Part shown: positions 1 to 6,769 of the stretch, in pieces
Position numbering within the stretch: position 1 is the stretch's first letter
Layout: every line of letters begins with the position of its first letter
Assembly: GCA_031371195.1 (NCBI GenBank)
Contig: JANMJD010000382.1
Coordinates: 1-8,775, forward strand
Direction: 5' to 3'
Source of the DNA: JANMJD01 sp031371195
GTDB taxonomy: Bacteria; Actinomycetota; Acidimicrobiia; Acidimicrobiales; Ilumatobacteraceae
DNA: 8,775 nucleotides
Translations under genes and position numbers: made by a program
Notes under the pieces: model-generated
The model's database searches: none
What the model was told of the DNA's origin: nothing
The model's input: only the letters and a program-made list of their open reading frames with translations

Positions 1-65
1 GCAGCGATCGGCCAACATGGTGCTGTGCCGACCTACCCGACCTGCCGAGATCCGGTTGATCGATC

Positions 66-69
66 GAGG
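66..69 (+). promoter_or_regulatory. Shine-Dalgarno site of gluQ
   Basis: GAGG lies 5 nt upstream of the ATG at 75. This supports that ATG over the in-frame ATG at 93, which has no comparable site in front of it. Confidence 0.5.
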
Positions 70-74
70 CAGCG

Positions 75-1025
75 ATGAACCCGGAGCGTTCGATGCGATC
101 ACCGATCGTCGGCCGCTTCGCGCCGAGCCCCACAGGACCGCTCCATTTGGGCAACCTGCGTACGGCCCTGGTCGCCTGGCTGGCCGCCCGCTCGCAGGAC
201 GGTGGATTCCTGGTGCGGATGGAGGACCTCGATCGGGTCACATCCAGTCGGGAGCACGAACGATCGCAGCTCACCGATCTGGCGGCGATCGGCCTCGACT
301 GGGACGCCGCGCCGGTCCGCCAATCCGAGCGGTTCGATCTCTACGAGACGGCGATCGCCCGGCTCACCGCCGCCGGCCTGACCTACCCGTGCTACTGCAC
401 CCGCCGCGAGATCCGCGAGGCGGTGACGGCACCGCATGGGGACGCCGGTGAGGGTAACTATCCGGGGACATGTCGTACGTTGAGCGCCGCGCAACGCCAT
501 CAGCATGAGCACACCGGTCGCCGACCAGCGCTGCGGTTGCGGGCGACCGTCGACCGGTTGGACTTCGTCGACCAGCATGCCGGACGAACGGGCGGAGCGG
601 TCGCCGACGTGGTGCTGCGTCGTAACGACGGTGTGCCCGCCTACAACCTTGCGGTGGTGATCGACGACCACCTCCAGGGTGTCACCCAGGTCGTGCGCGG
701 CGACGACCTGATCCCGTCGACCCCCGGCCAGATCCACCTGGCGAACCTGCTCGGCCTGCCGATTCCGCGATATTTCCACGTCCCGTTGGTGCTCGCCCCT
801 GACGGCCAGCGCCTGGCCAAGCGCCACGGGGCAGTGACGCTCGACCAGTTGGCCAACCTCGGCGTGACACCGGCCGAAGTGCTCCGACGGTTGGCGGTCA
901 GCGTCGGTCTCGTCGACCCGATCGATGCCGTCGCGCCACCGAAGGTGGCACGCGCCCTGGTGGGGCGATTCTCGCCGTCGAGCATCCCCTGGTCGCCGTG
1001 GAGGTTGTCGGCCGACGACCTGTGA
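75..1025 (+). CDS. gluQ: Glutamyl-Q tRNA(Asp) synthetase (GluQ/YadB)
   Basis: The 316-residue product is a class I synthetase paralogue that activates glutamate and attaches it to queuosine at position 34 of tRNA(Asp), in the cytoplasm. It resembles the catalytic half of glutamyl-tRNA synthetase and ends without an anticodon-binding domain, as expected for GluQ (about 300 residues). Visible marks are RFAPSPTG at residues 14-21, the HIGH-equivalent HLGN at 24-27, MEDLD near 49-53, and a degenerate KMSKS loop RLAKRHG at 246-252. The GluQ zinc-site pattern is C106-x-C108 followed by Y129-x3-C133 in a YPGTC motif. The ATG at 75 is chosen because GAGG sits 5 nt upstream. The next gene starts 4 nt after its TGA, so the two are probably co-transcribed. 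Function depends on queuosine being made or salvaged elsewhere in the genome. Confidence 0.93.
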   Translation: MNPERSMRSPIVGRFAPSPTGPLHLGNLRTALVAWLAARSQDGGFLVRMEDLDRVTSSREHERSQLTDLAAIGLDWDAAPVRQSERFDLYETAIARLTAAGLTYPCYCTRREIREAVTAPHGDAGEGNYPGTCRTLSAAQRHQHEHTGRRPALRLRATVDRLDFVDQHAGRTGGAVADVVLRRNDGVPAYNLAVVIDDHLQGVTQVVRGDDLIPSTPGQIHLANLLGLPIPRYFHVPLVLAPDGQRLAKRHGAVTLDQLANLGVTPAEVLRRLAVSVGLVDPIDAVAPPKVARALVGRFSPSSIPWSPWRLSADDL

Positions 1026-1029
1026 CAAC

Positions 1030-1653
1030 ATGCCCGCCATGTCCGGCGACCTCAACGATGGCGAAGCAATCGACGATCTGGTGCGTGTCCTCGGCTACGT
1101 CGACGCCGTCGACGGTACCGAAGGGTCGCGCCAGGTCGGACCCGACATCGTCGCCATGCCATTTTGGACCCCGCAGTTCTGTCGGGCCGTCGTGCGCGCC
1201 GCCGAGGCCGTCGGAGCCTTCAAGCCGCAGCCCGATGACCCCGTTCCGGGGCACGAGATCTCGCTGGCCAACATCGCACCGAACCTGTTCCGATCACTGG
1301 AGAACGACCTGGGTGAACGGGCATGGCCTCAACTCCGCCGGCATTGGCCGTTGATCGACTACTACGGGCTGCGTGACGCGTTCGTGATCCGCTACGCACC
1401 GGGCGAGCAGGAATCGCTCCGCATCCACCACGACGTCGCCCAGGTGTCGGGTTCGATCAAGTTGAACGACGACTACGACGGGGCGGAACTCGAGTTTCCT
1501 CGTCAAGAGGTGGACAACTCCTCGACCACGATCGGTGAACTGCTGGCCTGGCCTTCTCTCGTGACCCACCCCCATCAGACGGCGCAACTTCGACGCGGAG
1601 TGAAGTACGCCTTGACGATCTGGTTCGAGTTACCCGTCCATCAATCCACTTGA
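1030..1653 (+). CDS. 2-oxoglutarate/Fe(II)-dependent oxygenase, prolyl 4-hydroxylase-like
   Basis: This 207-residue protein has the C-terminal double-stranded beta-helix of the prolyl 4-hydroxylase/PKHD class. The iron ligands are visible as H133-x-D135 (in RIHHDV) and H182. K192, ten residues after H182 and just before YALTIWFEL, sits where this class binds the 2-oxoglutarate carboxylate. The motif DDYDGAELEFPRQ (about 149-161) is typical of these folds. The reaction would be hydroxylation with decarboxylation of 2-oxoglutarate; the substrate cannot be read from sequence. The frame is open upstream to 925, but that overlaps gluQ, so I take ATG 1030; ATG 1039 is equally possible. Neither has a clear Shine-Dalgarno site, which fits translational coupling to gluQ 4 nt upstream. 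Relatives modify proteins such as elongation factor Tu or ribosomal protein uS12, so a translation-related target is a reasonable guess, no more. Confidence 0.8.
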   Translation: MPAMSGDLNDGEAIDDLVRVLGYVDAVDGTEGSRQVGPDIVAMPFWTPQFCRAVVRAAEAVGAFKPQPDDPVPGHEISLANIAPNLFRSLENDLGERAWPQLRRHWPLIDYYGLRDAFVIRYAPGEQESLRIHHDVAQVSGSIKLNDDYDGAELEFPRQEVDNSSTTIGELLAWPSLVTHPHQTAQLRRGVKYALTIWFELPVHQST

Positions 1654-1754
1654 CCCCGAGCCGTAACGCGACCCGCCTGCCCGGAGCGTGGTATGAGGGG
1701 TACGATTGACTCGTCTTGACCTTTCCGCCCGCCGAGTCATCCCCCCGAGTGCGC
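1654..1754 (+). promoter_or_regulatory. Spacer with a possible promoter for the L,D-transpeptidase gene
   Basis: This roughly 100-nt gap separates the oxygenase stop from the preferred L,D-transpeptidase start. TACGAT at 1701-1706 fits the TANNNT shape of an actinobacterial -10 element, but I find no -35 hexamer at the right distance. In-frame alternative starts TTG 1716 and GTG 1749 also lie here. No terminator hairpin followed by a T-tract is visible. Confidence 0.22.
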
Positions 1755-2867
1755 ATGCCACGACCGTCCTTTCACTCAGTCTCCTCTCGTGCCGTGCTCG
1801 TCGCACTGGCCCTCGTGGCGACCGCGTGCGGCGGCAGTTCGGGTGTCGCCGACTCCAAGGGCTCCTCGATCACCGCCGTCGTCGTCAGCGCGATCACCGC
1901 TCCTCCAGTCGTCACCGCTCCCCCCGTCGCTGAGACGGTCGCCAACCCGGTCGTCGTCGACAGCACCGCTCCGGCCATCGTTCCCGAAGACACCGCCGCG
2001 GCGCCACTGACCACACCGGCGGTCGACGAACAGCCTGCCGCGTCCCCCGACACGACGGTCCCGGCCCCGCAACTCCCCGACACGACGGTCACTGACACAA
2101 TCGCCGTCGAGACGACCGTCCCCGAGACCACCATCCCGGAGACGACCGTCCCCGAGGCCACCGTGCCCGAGACGACCGTGCCCGAGTCGATGCTGCTGCT
2201 CGAGCCGGCCCCACCGGTGAACGAACTCGTGCTGGCGATCGGCACCCAGAGCGGCGCGGGGACGCGTGTCGTACAGCAGCGCCTGCTCGACCTCGGCTTC
2301 TGGCTCAGCGGGGTCGACGGTGACTACGGCCTGACCACCCGCCAGGCGGTGATGGCCTTCCAGAAATACAACCGGCTACCCGCCACCGGCAAGGTCGACC
2401 AGGTGACCGCCGATGCGCTGACCTACTCCCCGTTCCGGGCCCGAGGGGTGACCCACGAGGGCAGCATCATCGAGATCAACAAGGAACTCCAGGTGCTGTT
2501 CATCATCCGCGATGGCCGCACCATCTGGGCGCTGAACACCTCGACCGGCAACGGCCAGCCCTACGAAGAACTCGATCGTAATACCCCGGGCGAAACGATC
2601 AAGGGCGTGGCAATCACCCCCGATGGATTGTTCAAGGTGAACCGCGAAAAGCCTGAAGGCTGGTGGGAAGGCGATCTCGGCAAGATCTACCGCCCCAAGT
2701 ACTTCCGCGGCGGTATCGCCGTGCACGGTTCGGGCACCATCCCCAACACGCCGGCCTCGCATGGCTGCGTGCGCGTGAGCGTGCCGGCGATGGATTTCAT
2801 CTGGGCCGAGAACCTGATGCCGCTGCAGACGCCGGTGTGGGTGTACGGCACCGTCCAGGCGGCATAG
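1755..2867 (+). CDS. L,D-transpeptidase lipoprotein with peptidoglycan-binding and YkuD domains
   Basis: The product is 370 residues from ATG 1755. Residues 1-25 form a lipoprotein signal: an Arg-containing start, a hydrophobic run VLVALALV, then ATAC with the lipidated Cys at 25, followed by GGSS. A low-complexity Ala/Pro/Thr/Val stalk follows to about residue 150, containing ETTVP repeats. Residues about 157-223 are a PG_binding_1 domain (VVQQRLLDLGFW, YGLTTRQAVMAFQ). Residues about 234-370 are the YkuD catalytic domain with H324-G and SHGCVR, nucleophile Cys338. The enzyme would sit outside the membrane and form 3-3 cross-links or attach proteins to peptidoglycan. TTG 1716 or GTG 1749 would add up to 13 residues ahead of the signal; ATG 1755 gives a normal signal peptide. 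Neither has a strong ribosome-binding site. The final 20 bases are duplicated directly after the stop. Confidence 0.92.
   Translation: MPRPSFHSVSSRAVLVALALVATACGGSSGVADSKGSSITAVVVSAITAPPVVTAPPVAETVANPVVVDSTAPAIVPEDTAAAPLTTPAVDEQPAASPDTTVPAPQLPDTTVTDTIAVETTVPETTIPETTVPEATVPETTVPESMLLLEPAPPVNELVLAIGTQSGAGTRVVQQRLLDLGFWLSGVDGDYGLTTRQAVMAFQKYNRLPATGKVDQVTADALTYSPFRARGVTHEGSIIEINKELQVLFIIRDGRTIWALNTSTGNGQPYEELDRNTPGETIKGVAITPDGLFKVNREKPEGWWEGDLGKIYRPKYFRGGIAVHGSGTIPNTPASHGCVRVSVPAMDFIWAENLMPLQTPVWVYGTVQAA
2109..2183 (+). repeat. Five tandem 15-bp units coding ETTVP-type pentapeptides
   Basis: Five consecutive units encode ETTVP, ETTIP, ETTVP, EATVP and ETTVP within the stalk between the membrane anchor and the peptidoglycan-binding domain. 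Looser DTTVP copies occur just upstream (about 2049-2095). Units match closely at DNA level with third-position changes, so the array is selected or ageing rather than brand new. It probably acts as an extended spacer, and copy number could vary between strains. Confidence 0.8.
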
Positions 2868-2887
2868 GCACCGTCCAGGCGGCATAG
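2848..2887 (+). repeat. Perfect 20-bp tandem duplication spanning the L,D-transpeptidase stop codon
   Basis: The 20-mer gcaccgtccaggcggcatag occurs at 2848-2867 and again, with no mismatch and no gap, at 2868-2887. The first copy encodes the last residues of the L,D-transpeptidase and its TAG stop; the second lies wholly after the stop. Because 20 is not a multiple of three and the first stop is kept, the protein is unaffected. Confidence 0.97.
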
Positions 2888-2899
2888 TCGCCCGGACTG

Positions 2900-2915
2900 C
2901 GTCGCCGCTGCGACG
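2900..2915 (+). terminator. Weak hairpin after the L,D-transpeptidase gene
   Basis: CGTCGC (2900-2905) and GCGACG (2910-2915) form a 6-bp perfect stem around a 4-nt loop, 32 nt after the stop codon. There is no T-tract, so it is at best a non-canonical terminator of the kind common in GC-rich actinobacteria. Chance is a fair alternative. Confidence 0.25.
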
Positions 2916-2969
2916 GTGATCGGCTCGGCAAGCCCCGAGGTGTCCTGCGGCGGGTGACAGACTCGTGCG

Positions 2970-4289
2970 GTGCTTCCCGAGATCGGCTCCTCCCGACCAT
3001 GGCTCGACCCCGAGGTCGTCGCCATCAACCGACTGCCCATGCGTGTTCCGATCGTGGCGTACGACACCGCCGCGGCCGCGCGCCTGGGCGACCGGGCGGG
3101 GAGTCCGTGGTGGCAATCCCTCAACGGACGCTGGCGGTTCTCGTTGCACGACAGCCCCGAATCGATCCCCGAATGCGCCGTGGCCATCGCCGGGGACGAC
3201 GATGCCTGGCGCCGGCTCGACGTGCCGGCGAACTGGACCCTGCAGAACACCGGCGACCTTCCGCACTACACCAACATCCAGATGCCATGGCCCGGTTATC
3301 GTCCCGGTGAGGTCCCCGATCACAACCCGACGGCCATCTACCGAACCCGGTTCCGGGTGCCAAAGCCGTGGGTGGGGCGGCGGCTGATCGTCCATCTCGG
3401 TGGCGCCGAAAGCGTGCATGCGGTGTTCTGCAACGGCGAGTTCGTCGGCTACGGCACCGACAGCCGCCTGGCCGGCGAGTACGACCTGACACCCCACCTG
3501 CGACCCGGCGCCAATCTGCTGGCCGTCGTGGTCATGCGCTATTCGGCGCTCAGCTATATCGAGGACCAGGACCAGTGGTGGATGGCGGGCCTGCACCGCG
3601 AGGTGTACCTCGAGGCACGCGCCAGTGTGGCCATCGGCGATTTGGCCGTCGATGCCGGCCTCACCACCGTGCCGGCTGAGGAGGCGCCGGCCACCGGAGT
3701 GCCGGCCACCGGCACGCTGCGGGTGCGGGCGACGGTGCGGTTCGCCGAGCGTCAGCTCATCGAACCGGGCTGGCAGGTGCACACCACCGTGGAGACCCTG
3801 TCGGGCAAGCGGCTGCTCCCGGTCATCAAGACCGACGTACCGGTCGACCAACGGCCGTACGTCTTCCGTGGGCACATCACCGACGCGACCGTCGACGTGC
3901 CCGGGATCGTCCCGTGGTCGGCCGAGACGCCGCAGCGCTACCGGGTCGTGGCCTCGCTGATCGCCCCCGATGGCCGCCCTGTCGAGCACGTCTGCGTGCT
4001 CACCGGGTTCCGCACCGTCGAGGTCGCCGAGCGGGAGCTGCGGGTGAACGGGCGCCGGGTGATGATCCGCGGCGTCAATCGCCACGACCACCATCCCGAG
4101 CGGGGCAAGGCGGTGACGGTCGTCGACATGCGAGACGACCTGCTGGCGATGAAGCGGCACAACATCAATGCGGTGCGCTGCTCGCACTACCCGAACGACC
4201 CCCGCCTGTTGGATCTGTGCGACGAGCTGGGTCTGTACGTCGTCGACGAGGCGAACATCGAGAGTCACGCCTTCAACACCAGCCTGTGA
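2970..4289 (+). CDS. LacZ N-terminal part, ending at the internal TGA
   Basis: If the TGA is read as stop, this 439-residue product results. It holds the jelly-roll sugar-binding domain, the Ig-like domain and the start of the TIM barrel up to the magnesium ligands E431 and H433. It lacks both catalytic glutamates, so it cannot be active alone. Confidence 0.5.
   Translation: MLPEIGSSRPWLDPEVVAINRLPMRVPIVAYDTAAAARLGDRAGSPWWQSLNGRWRFSLHDSPESIPECAVAIAGDDDAWRRLDVPANWTLQNTGDLPHYTNIQMPWPGYRPGEVPDHNPTAIYRTRFRVPKPWVGRRLIVHLGGAESVHAVFCNGEFVGYGTDSRLAGEYDLTPHLRPGANLLAVVVMRYSALSYIEDQDQWWMAGLHREVYLEARASVAIGDLAVDAGLTTVPAEEAPATGVPATGTLRVRATVRFAERQLIEPGWQVHTTVETLSGKRLLPVIKTDVPVDQRPYVFRGHITDATVDVPGIVPWSAETPQRYRVVASLIAPDGRPVEHVCVLTGFRTVEVAERELRVNGRRVMIRGVNRHDHHPERGKAVTVVDMRDDLLAMKRHNINAVRCSHYPNDPRLLDLCDELGLYVVDEANIESHAFNTSL
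4287..4289 (+). other. In-frame TGA codon interrupting lacZ
   Basis: The codon lies between NTSL and DDPRYRSAW, with the same reading frame open on both sides. The next 40 nt offer two mutually exclusive small hairpins. GCGCT/AGCGC (4298-4302 with 4308-4312) is the stronger. GCCT/AGGC (4311-4314 with 4325-4328) has a 10-nt loop beginning GG. Neither is a convincing bacterial selenocysteine insertion element. Confidence 0.95.
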
Positions 4290-4334
4290 GACGACCCGCG
4301 CTACCGCAGCGCCTGGTTGGCACGAGGCTCCCGG

Positions 4335-6032
4335 ATGGTGGAACGCGACCGCAACCATCCGTGCGTCATCCTGTGGTCGTTGGGCAACGAGAGCGGCTAC
4401 GGGGTCAACCACGACGCGCTCGCCGCCTGGATCCGCGCCACCGACCCGACCCGTCCGCTGCACTACGAGGGCGCCATCCTCCATCGGGGCTGGGTCGATG
4501 GCGGCATGAACGTCACCGACGTCGTCTGCCCGATGTACCCGCAGATCGAGGCGATCCGCGCCTATGGCACCGAGGGAGTCGGCGTTCGGCCGATGATCCT
4601 GTGCGAGTACAGCCACGCGATGGGCAATTCCAACGGGTCACTCGCCGACTACTGGGAGGCGTTCGAGACCACCCCGGGGCTGCAGGGCGGTTTCATCTGG
4701 GAGTGGAAGGACCACGGCATCACCCAGCGACTGGCCAACGGCACGACGAGATACGCCTATGGCGGCCAGTTCGGGGATCAACCCAACGACGGCAACTTCG
4801 TCGCCGACGGCCTGATGCACGCCGATCTCACTCCCCACCCGGCGATGCGCGAGGTCGCCTGGGTCCATCGCCCGGTCGCCGTCACTCCTGCCCCGCGCAA
4901 GCGGGGAATCACGATCACCAACCGGCGCGCCTTCAGCGATCTTTCCGACCTCAAGGCCCGCTGGGAACTACGCGTCGACGGTGCCGTTGTCAACCGCGGC
5001 GTGCTATCGCTGGCACCCCTGGCCCCGGGAGCGTCGACGGTCGTCGCTATCCCGTGCAAGTTGCCCGCCACACCCGGTGAGCTGCACCTCGACCTGTTGT
5101 TCGAGCAACGCAAGGCCACCCCATGGGCTCCGGCCGGCCACCTCGTCGCCTGGGATCAGGTCGAACTCCGTCGCGGCTCGGCCCAACGGGCCGGGAGCGA
5201 TGCCATGGCCGCACCGCCGTCGATCGACGATCTTCCGTTCCGGCCCGAGCTGTGCCTCTGGCGGGCGGCCATCGACAACGACGGCTTCAAGCTGATGCCC
5301 GAGATCACCTTTGCCGGCAGCCGGGCGCTTGCCCGCTGGACCGCGGCCGGGATCGACCGGCTCCGCCTCGTCGACTCGACCGAGACCCGCCGCAACGACA
5401 CGCTGGTGATCGCCGAGGAATGGGGCACCGACGGCGGGCCGTCGATCCGCCATACCTGGCGCGCCCGGTGCGTCGGCTCGGACCGCTACGAACTCAGCCA
5501 TCTCGTCGAGATCCCCGAGGACCTGGTCGACCTTCCCCGCATCGGCGTGCGGTTCACCCTTCCCGCCGGCTTCGACCGGATCCGGTGGTTCGGTCGAGGT
5601 CCGCATGAGAACTACCCCGACCGGCGAGCCTCGGCTCGGCTCGGTCGATGGGAGTCGGCGCCCGACGACCTGCCCTACCTCGTGCCGCAGGAGTTCGGGC
5701 TGCGCACCGACTGTCGCGAAATCGCCTTTGACGGCTCGACCCATCGGATGACAATCACGCCGAGGTCGGGAACGCTGCACTTCTCGGCCACCCGTCACAC
5801 CGCCGAGCAGCTGTACGCCGCCACCGACGTGCCGTCGTTGGATCGGGTGGACGGTCTGGCAGTCCATCTCGACGTCGCCCATCGCGGCCTGGGCACGGCG
5901 AGTTGCGGACCCGACGTCCTCGATCGCTACCGGCTGGCCGCCGGCACGTATCGCTGGACCTACCAGGTGAGCTGGCGAGGTGCGGCGGTTCCGAACAGGT
6001 TCGTGATTCAGGCGGCGACGTCGAGCAGATAG
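4335..6032 (+). CDS. LacZ C-terminal part, possible reinitiation product
   Basis: ATG 4335 is in the lacZ frame and has GAGG (4324-4327) seven nt upstream, a fair ribosome-binding site. The TGA stop is only 45 nt before it, so reinitiation is plausible. The 565-residue product would carry both catalytic glutamates and the small-chain domain but lack the magnesium ligands supplied by the N-terminal part. Whether the fragments could associate, as E. coli LacZ fragments do in complementation, is inference. Confidence 0.4.
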   Translation: MVERDRNHPCVILWSLGNESGYGVNHDALAAWIRATDPTRPLHYEGAILHRGWVDGGMNVTDVVCPMYPQIEAIRAYGTEGVGVRPMILCEYSHAMGNSNGSLADYWEAFETTPGLQGGFIWEWKDHGITQRLANGTTRYAYGGQFGDQPNDGNFVADGLMHADLTPHPAMREVAWVHRPVAVTPAPRKRGITITNRRAFSDLSDLKARWELRVDGAVVNRGVLSLAPLAPGASTVVAIPCKLPATPGELHLDLLFEQRKATPWAPAGHLVAWDQVELRRGSAQRAGSDAMAAPPSIDDLPFRPELCLWRAAIDNDGFKLMPEITFAGSRALARWTAAGIDRLRLVDSTETRRNDTLVIAEEWGTDGGPSIRHTWRARCVGSDRYELSHLVEIPEDLVDLPRIGVRFTLPAGFDRIRWFGRGPHENYPDRRASARLGRWESAPDDLPYLVPQEFGLRTDCREIAFDGSTHRMTITPRSGTLHFSATRHTAEQLYAATDVPSLDRVDGLAVHLDVAHRGLGTASCGPDVLDRYRLAAGTYRWTYQVSWRGAAVPNRFVIQAATSSR

Positions 6033-6769
6033 GTGTCGAGGAGTTCGCCACCGGTCGGCAGGTCTTCGAGCCATCCGAACACGCACCCGCCACTCAGCAG
6101 CGGGTAGATCTTCACCCCGCCCAACAGGTCGAGCAGGGCGTTTCGGGTGGCATCGGTGCGACTGGCCAACACCAGTATCCGACCGTCCTTGATCGCCACC
6201 GTCTCGCCGGACCGGAACAGCTCGCGCGTCTTCTCGGCGACGACGACCATTGCCGCCTCACGCTCCAGCGGGGGTCGGTCGTGGAGATCGGTGTCGACGA
6301 CGACCAGGCAGTACACCTGCTCGGGCGGTACACCGAGCGCGGCGCACTGCTCATAGATCTGGCGGAGGCGCAGACGAAGGACCGGCATCGTCACCAGCCC
6401 GGTCAGGCCGTCGACGCACTCGCCGCTCTGTGCACCCTGCATGTAGCCGTCAGCCCAACCATGGGCCAGGGCGACACCGGAGTCGAATCGGTCGAGCACG
6501 GCGCCCGCATCGCCGGCAATATCGGCCAGTTCGGTGATCCAGCGGGTGATGTCGACGAGCGCCCACCCCTGGGCCCCCAACTGACGGCCGAAACGGGTGA
6601 GCGAACCGGCGACCAGGCGCTCGTCGAGCGTGGCGAACGCCTCGACCACGTCACGACACGCGTCCTCGACGCGCAGGGAGTCACCCCGTGAGCCGGCAAG
6701 GACGACCGTCAACCATTGGCTGAGCAGCGCATCGGTGGTTGGTTGTGGGCGGCGGTTTCGGCGAAACAT
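6008..6769 (-). CDS. Protein with a degenerate GGDEF-like domain
   Basis: The product is 253 residues from ATG 6769, chosen because AGGAG (6776-6780) sits 6 nt before it; the TTG at 6793 and ATG at 6775 fit worse. Residues 1-115 look helical and unfamiliar, with an Arg-rich start (MFRRNRRPQP). From about residue 119 the chain follows the outline of a GGDEF domain. DGLTGL (120-125) resembles the DxLTGL opening, VVVDTDLHD resembles the metal-binding strand, and VAEKTRELFRSGETVAIKDGR resembles the helix leading to the signature loop. The GGDEF loop itself is replaced by KDGRILVLA (about 194-202). Diguanylate cyclase activity is therefore unlikely. A regulatory or scaffold role is an inference. 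No membrane segment or signal peptide is visible. It is convergent with lacZ and overlaps its end by 25 bp. It follows the namH-like gene on the same strand after 67 nt, so the two may be co-transcribed. Confidence 0.72.
   Translation of the reverse strand: MFRRNRRPQPTTDALLSQWLTVVLAGSRGDSLRVEDACRDVVEAFATLDERLVAGSLTRFGRQLGAQGWALVDITRWITELADIAGDAGAVLDRFDSGVALAHGWADGYMQGAQSGECVDGLTGLVTMPVLRLRLRQIYEQCAALGVPPEQVYCLVVVDTDLHDRPPLEREAAMVVVAEKTRELFRSGETVAIKDGRILVLASRTDATRNALLDLLGGVKIYPLLSGGCVFGWLEDLPTGGELLDTYLLDVAA

Larger units (their letters stand above)
2970..6032 (+). pseudogene. lacZ: Beta-galactosidase (GH2, LacZ), full length but interrupted by one in-frame TGA
   Basis: The frame from GTG 2970 to TAG 6030-6032 spans 1020 codons, matching the usual LacZ length of about 1020, with TGA at codon 440 (4287-4289) as the only internal stop. 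LacZ hydrolyses terminal beta-galactosides such as lactose. The domain order is complete: sugar-binding jelly roll (about 37-220), Ig-like domain (about 235-350), TIM barrel (about 352-640), fourth domain, and the small-chain beta-sandwich (about 754-1010, with GPHENYPDR). Magnesium-site E431 and H433, acid/base E474 (WSLGNES) and nucleophile E546 (LCEYSHAMGNS) are all intact. Sequence before and after the TGA lines up with E. coli LacZ without gap; codon 440 falls at the Thr before DDPRW. Nothing else looks decayed. I call it an interrupted gene; recent nonsense mutation, sequencing error or recoding all remain possible. No Shine-Dalgarno site is obvious before GTG 2970, and no lac permease or repressor is nearby. 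Confidence 0.88.

Noticed and set aside
1..78. A plus-strand frame ending at TGA 76-78 that would overlap the gluQ start as ATGA, and a minus-strand ATG at 18 heading off the left edge
   Set aside because: Only 25 or 6 codons are visible and neither shows recognisable sequence, so I cannot say which, if either, is a real neighbour.
99..1055. 318-codon minus-strand frame opposite gluQ
   Set aside because: It is a shadow of gluQ with no domain and no ribosome-binding site.
3686..3712. Two 15-bp-spaced copies of a GCCGGCCACCGG element in lacZ
   Set aside because: They encode a short PATG repeat in the Ig-like domain, in frame and within normal length; GC-rich coding bias explains them.
2376..4616. 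A 746-codon open frame on the minus strand across the L,D-transpeptidase and lacZ
   Set aside because: It is antisense to two clearly recognised genes, has the His/Asp/Val/Gly/Arg-rich composition of a GC-rich shadow frame, and shows no domain.
3914..5080. 388-codon plus-strand frame bridging the lacZ TGA in another frame, suggesting a frameshift bypass
   Set aside because: Its translation is Arg/Pro-rich noise, and the LacZ frame itself resumes directly after the TGA, so no frameshift is needed.
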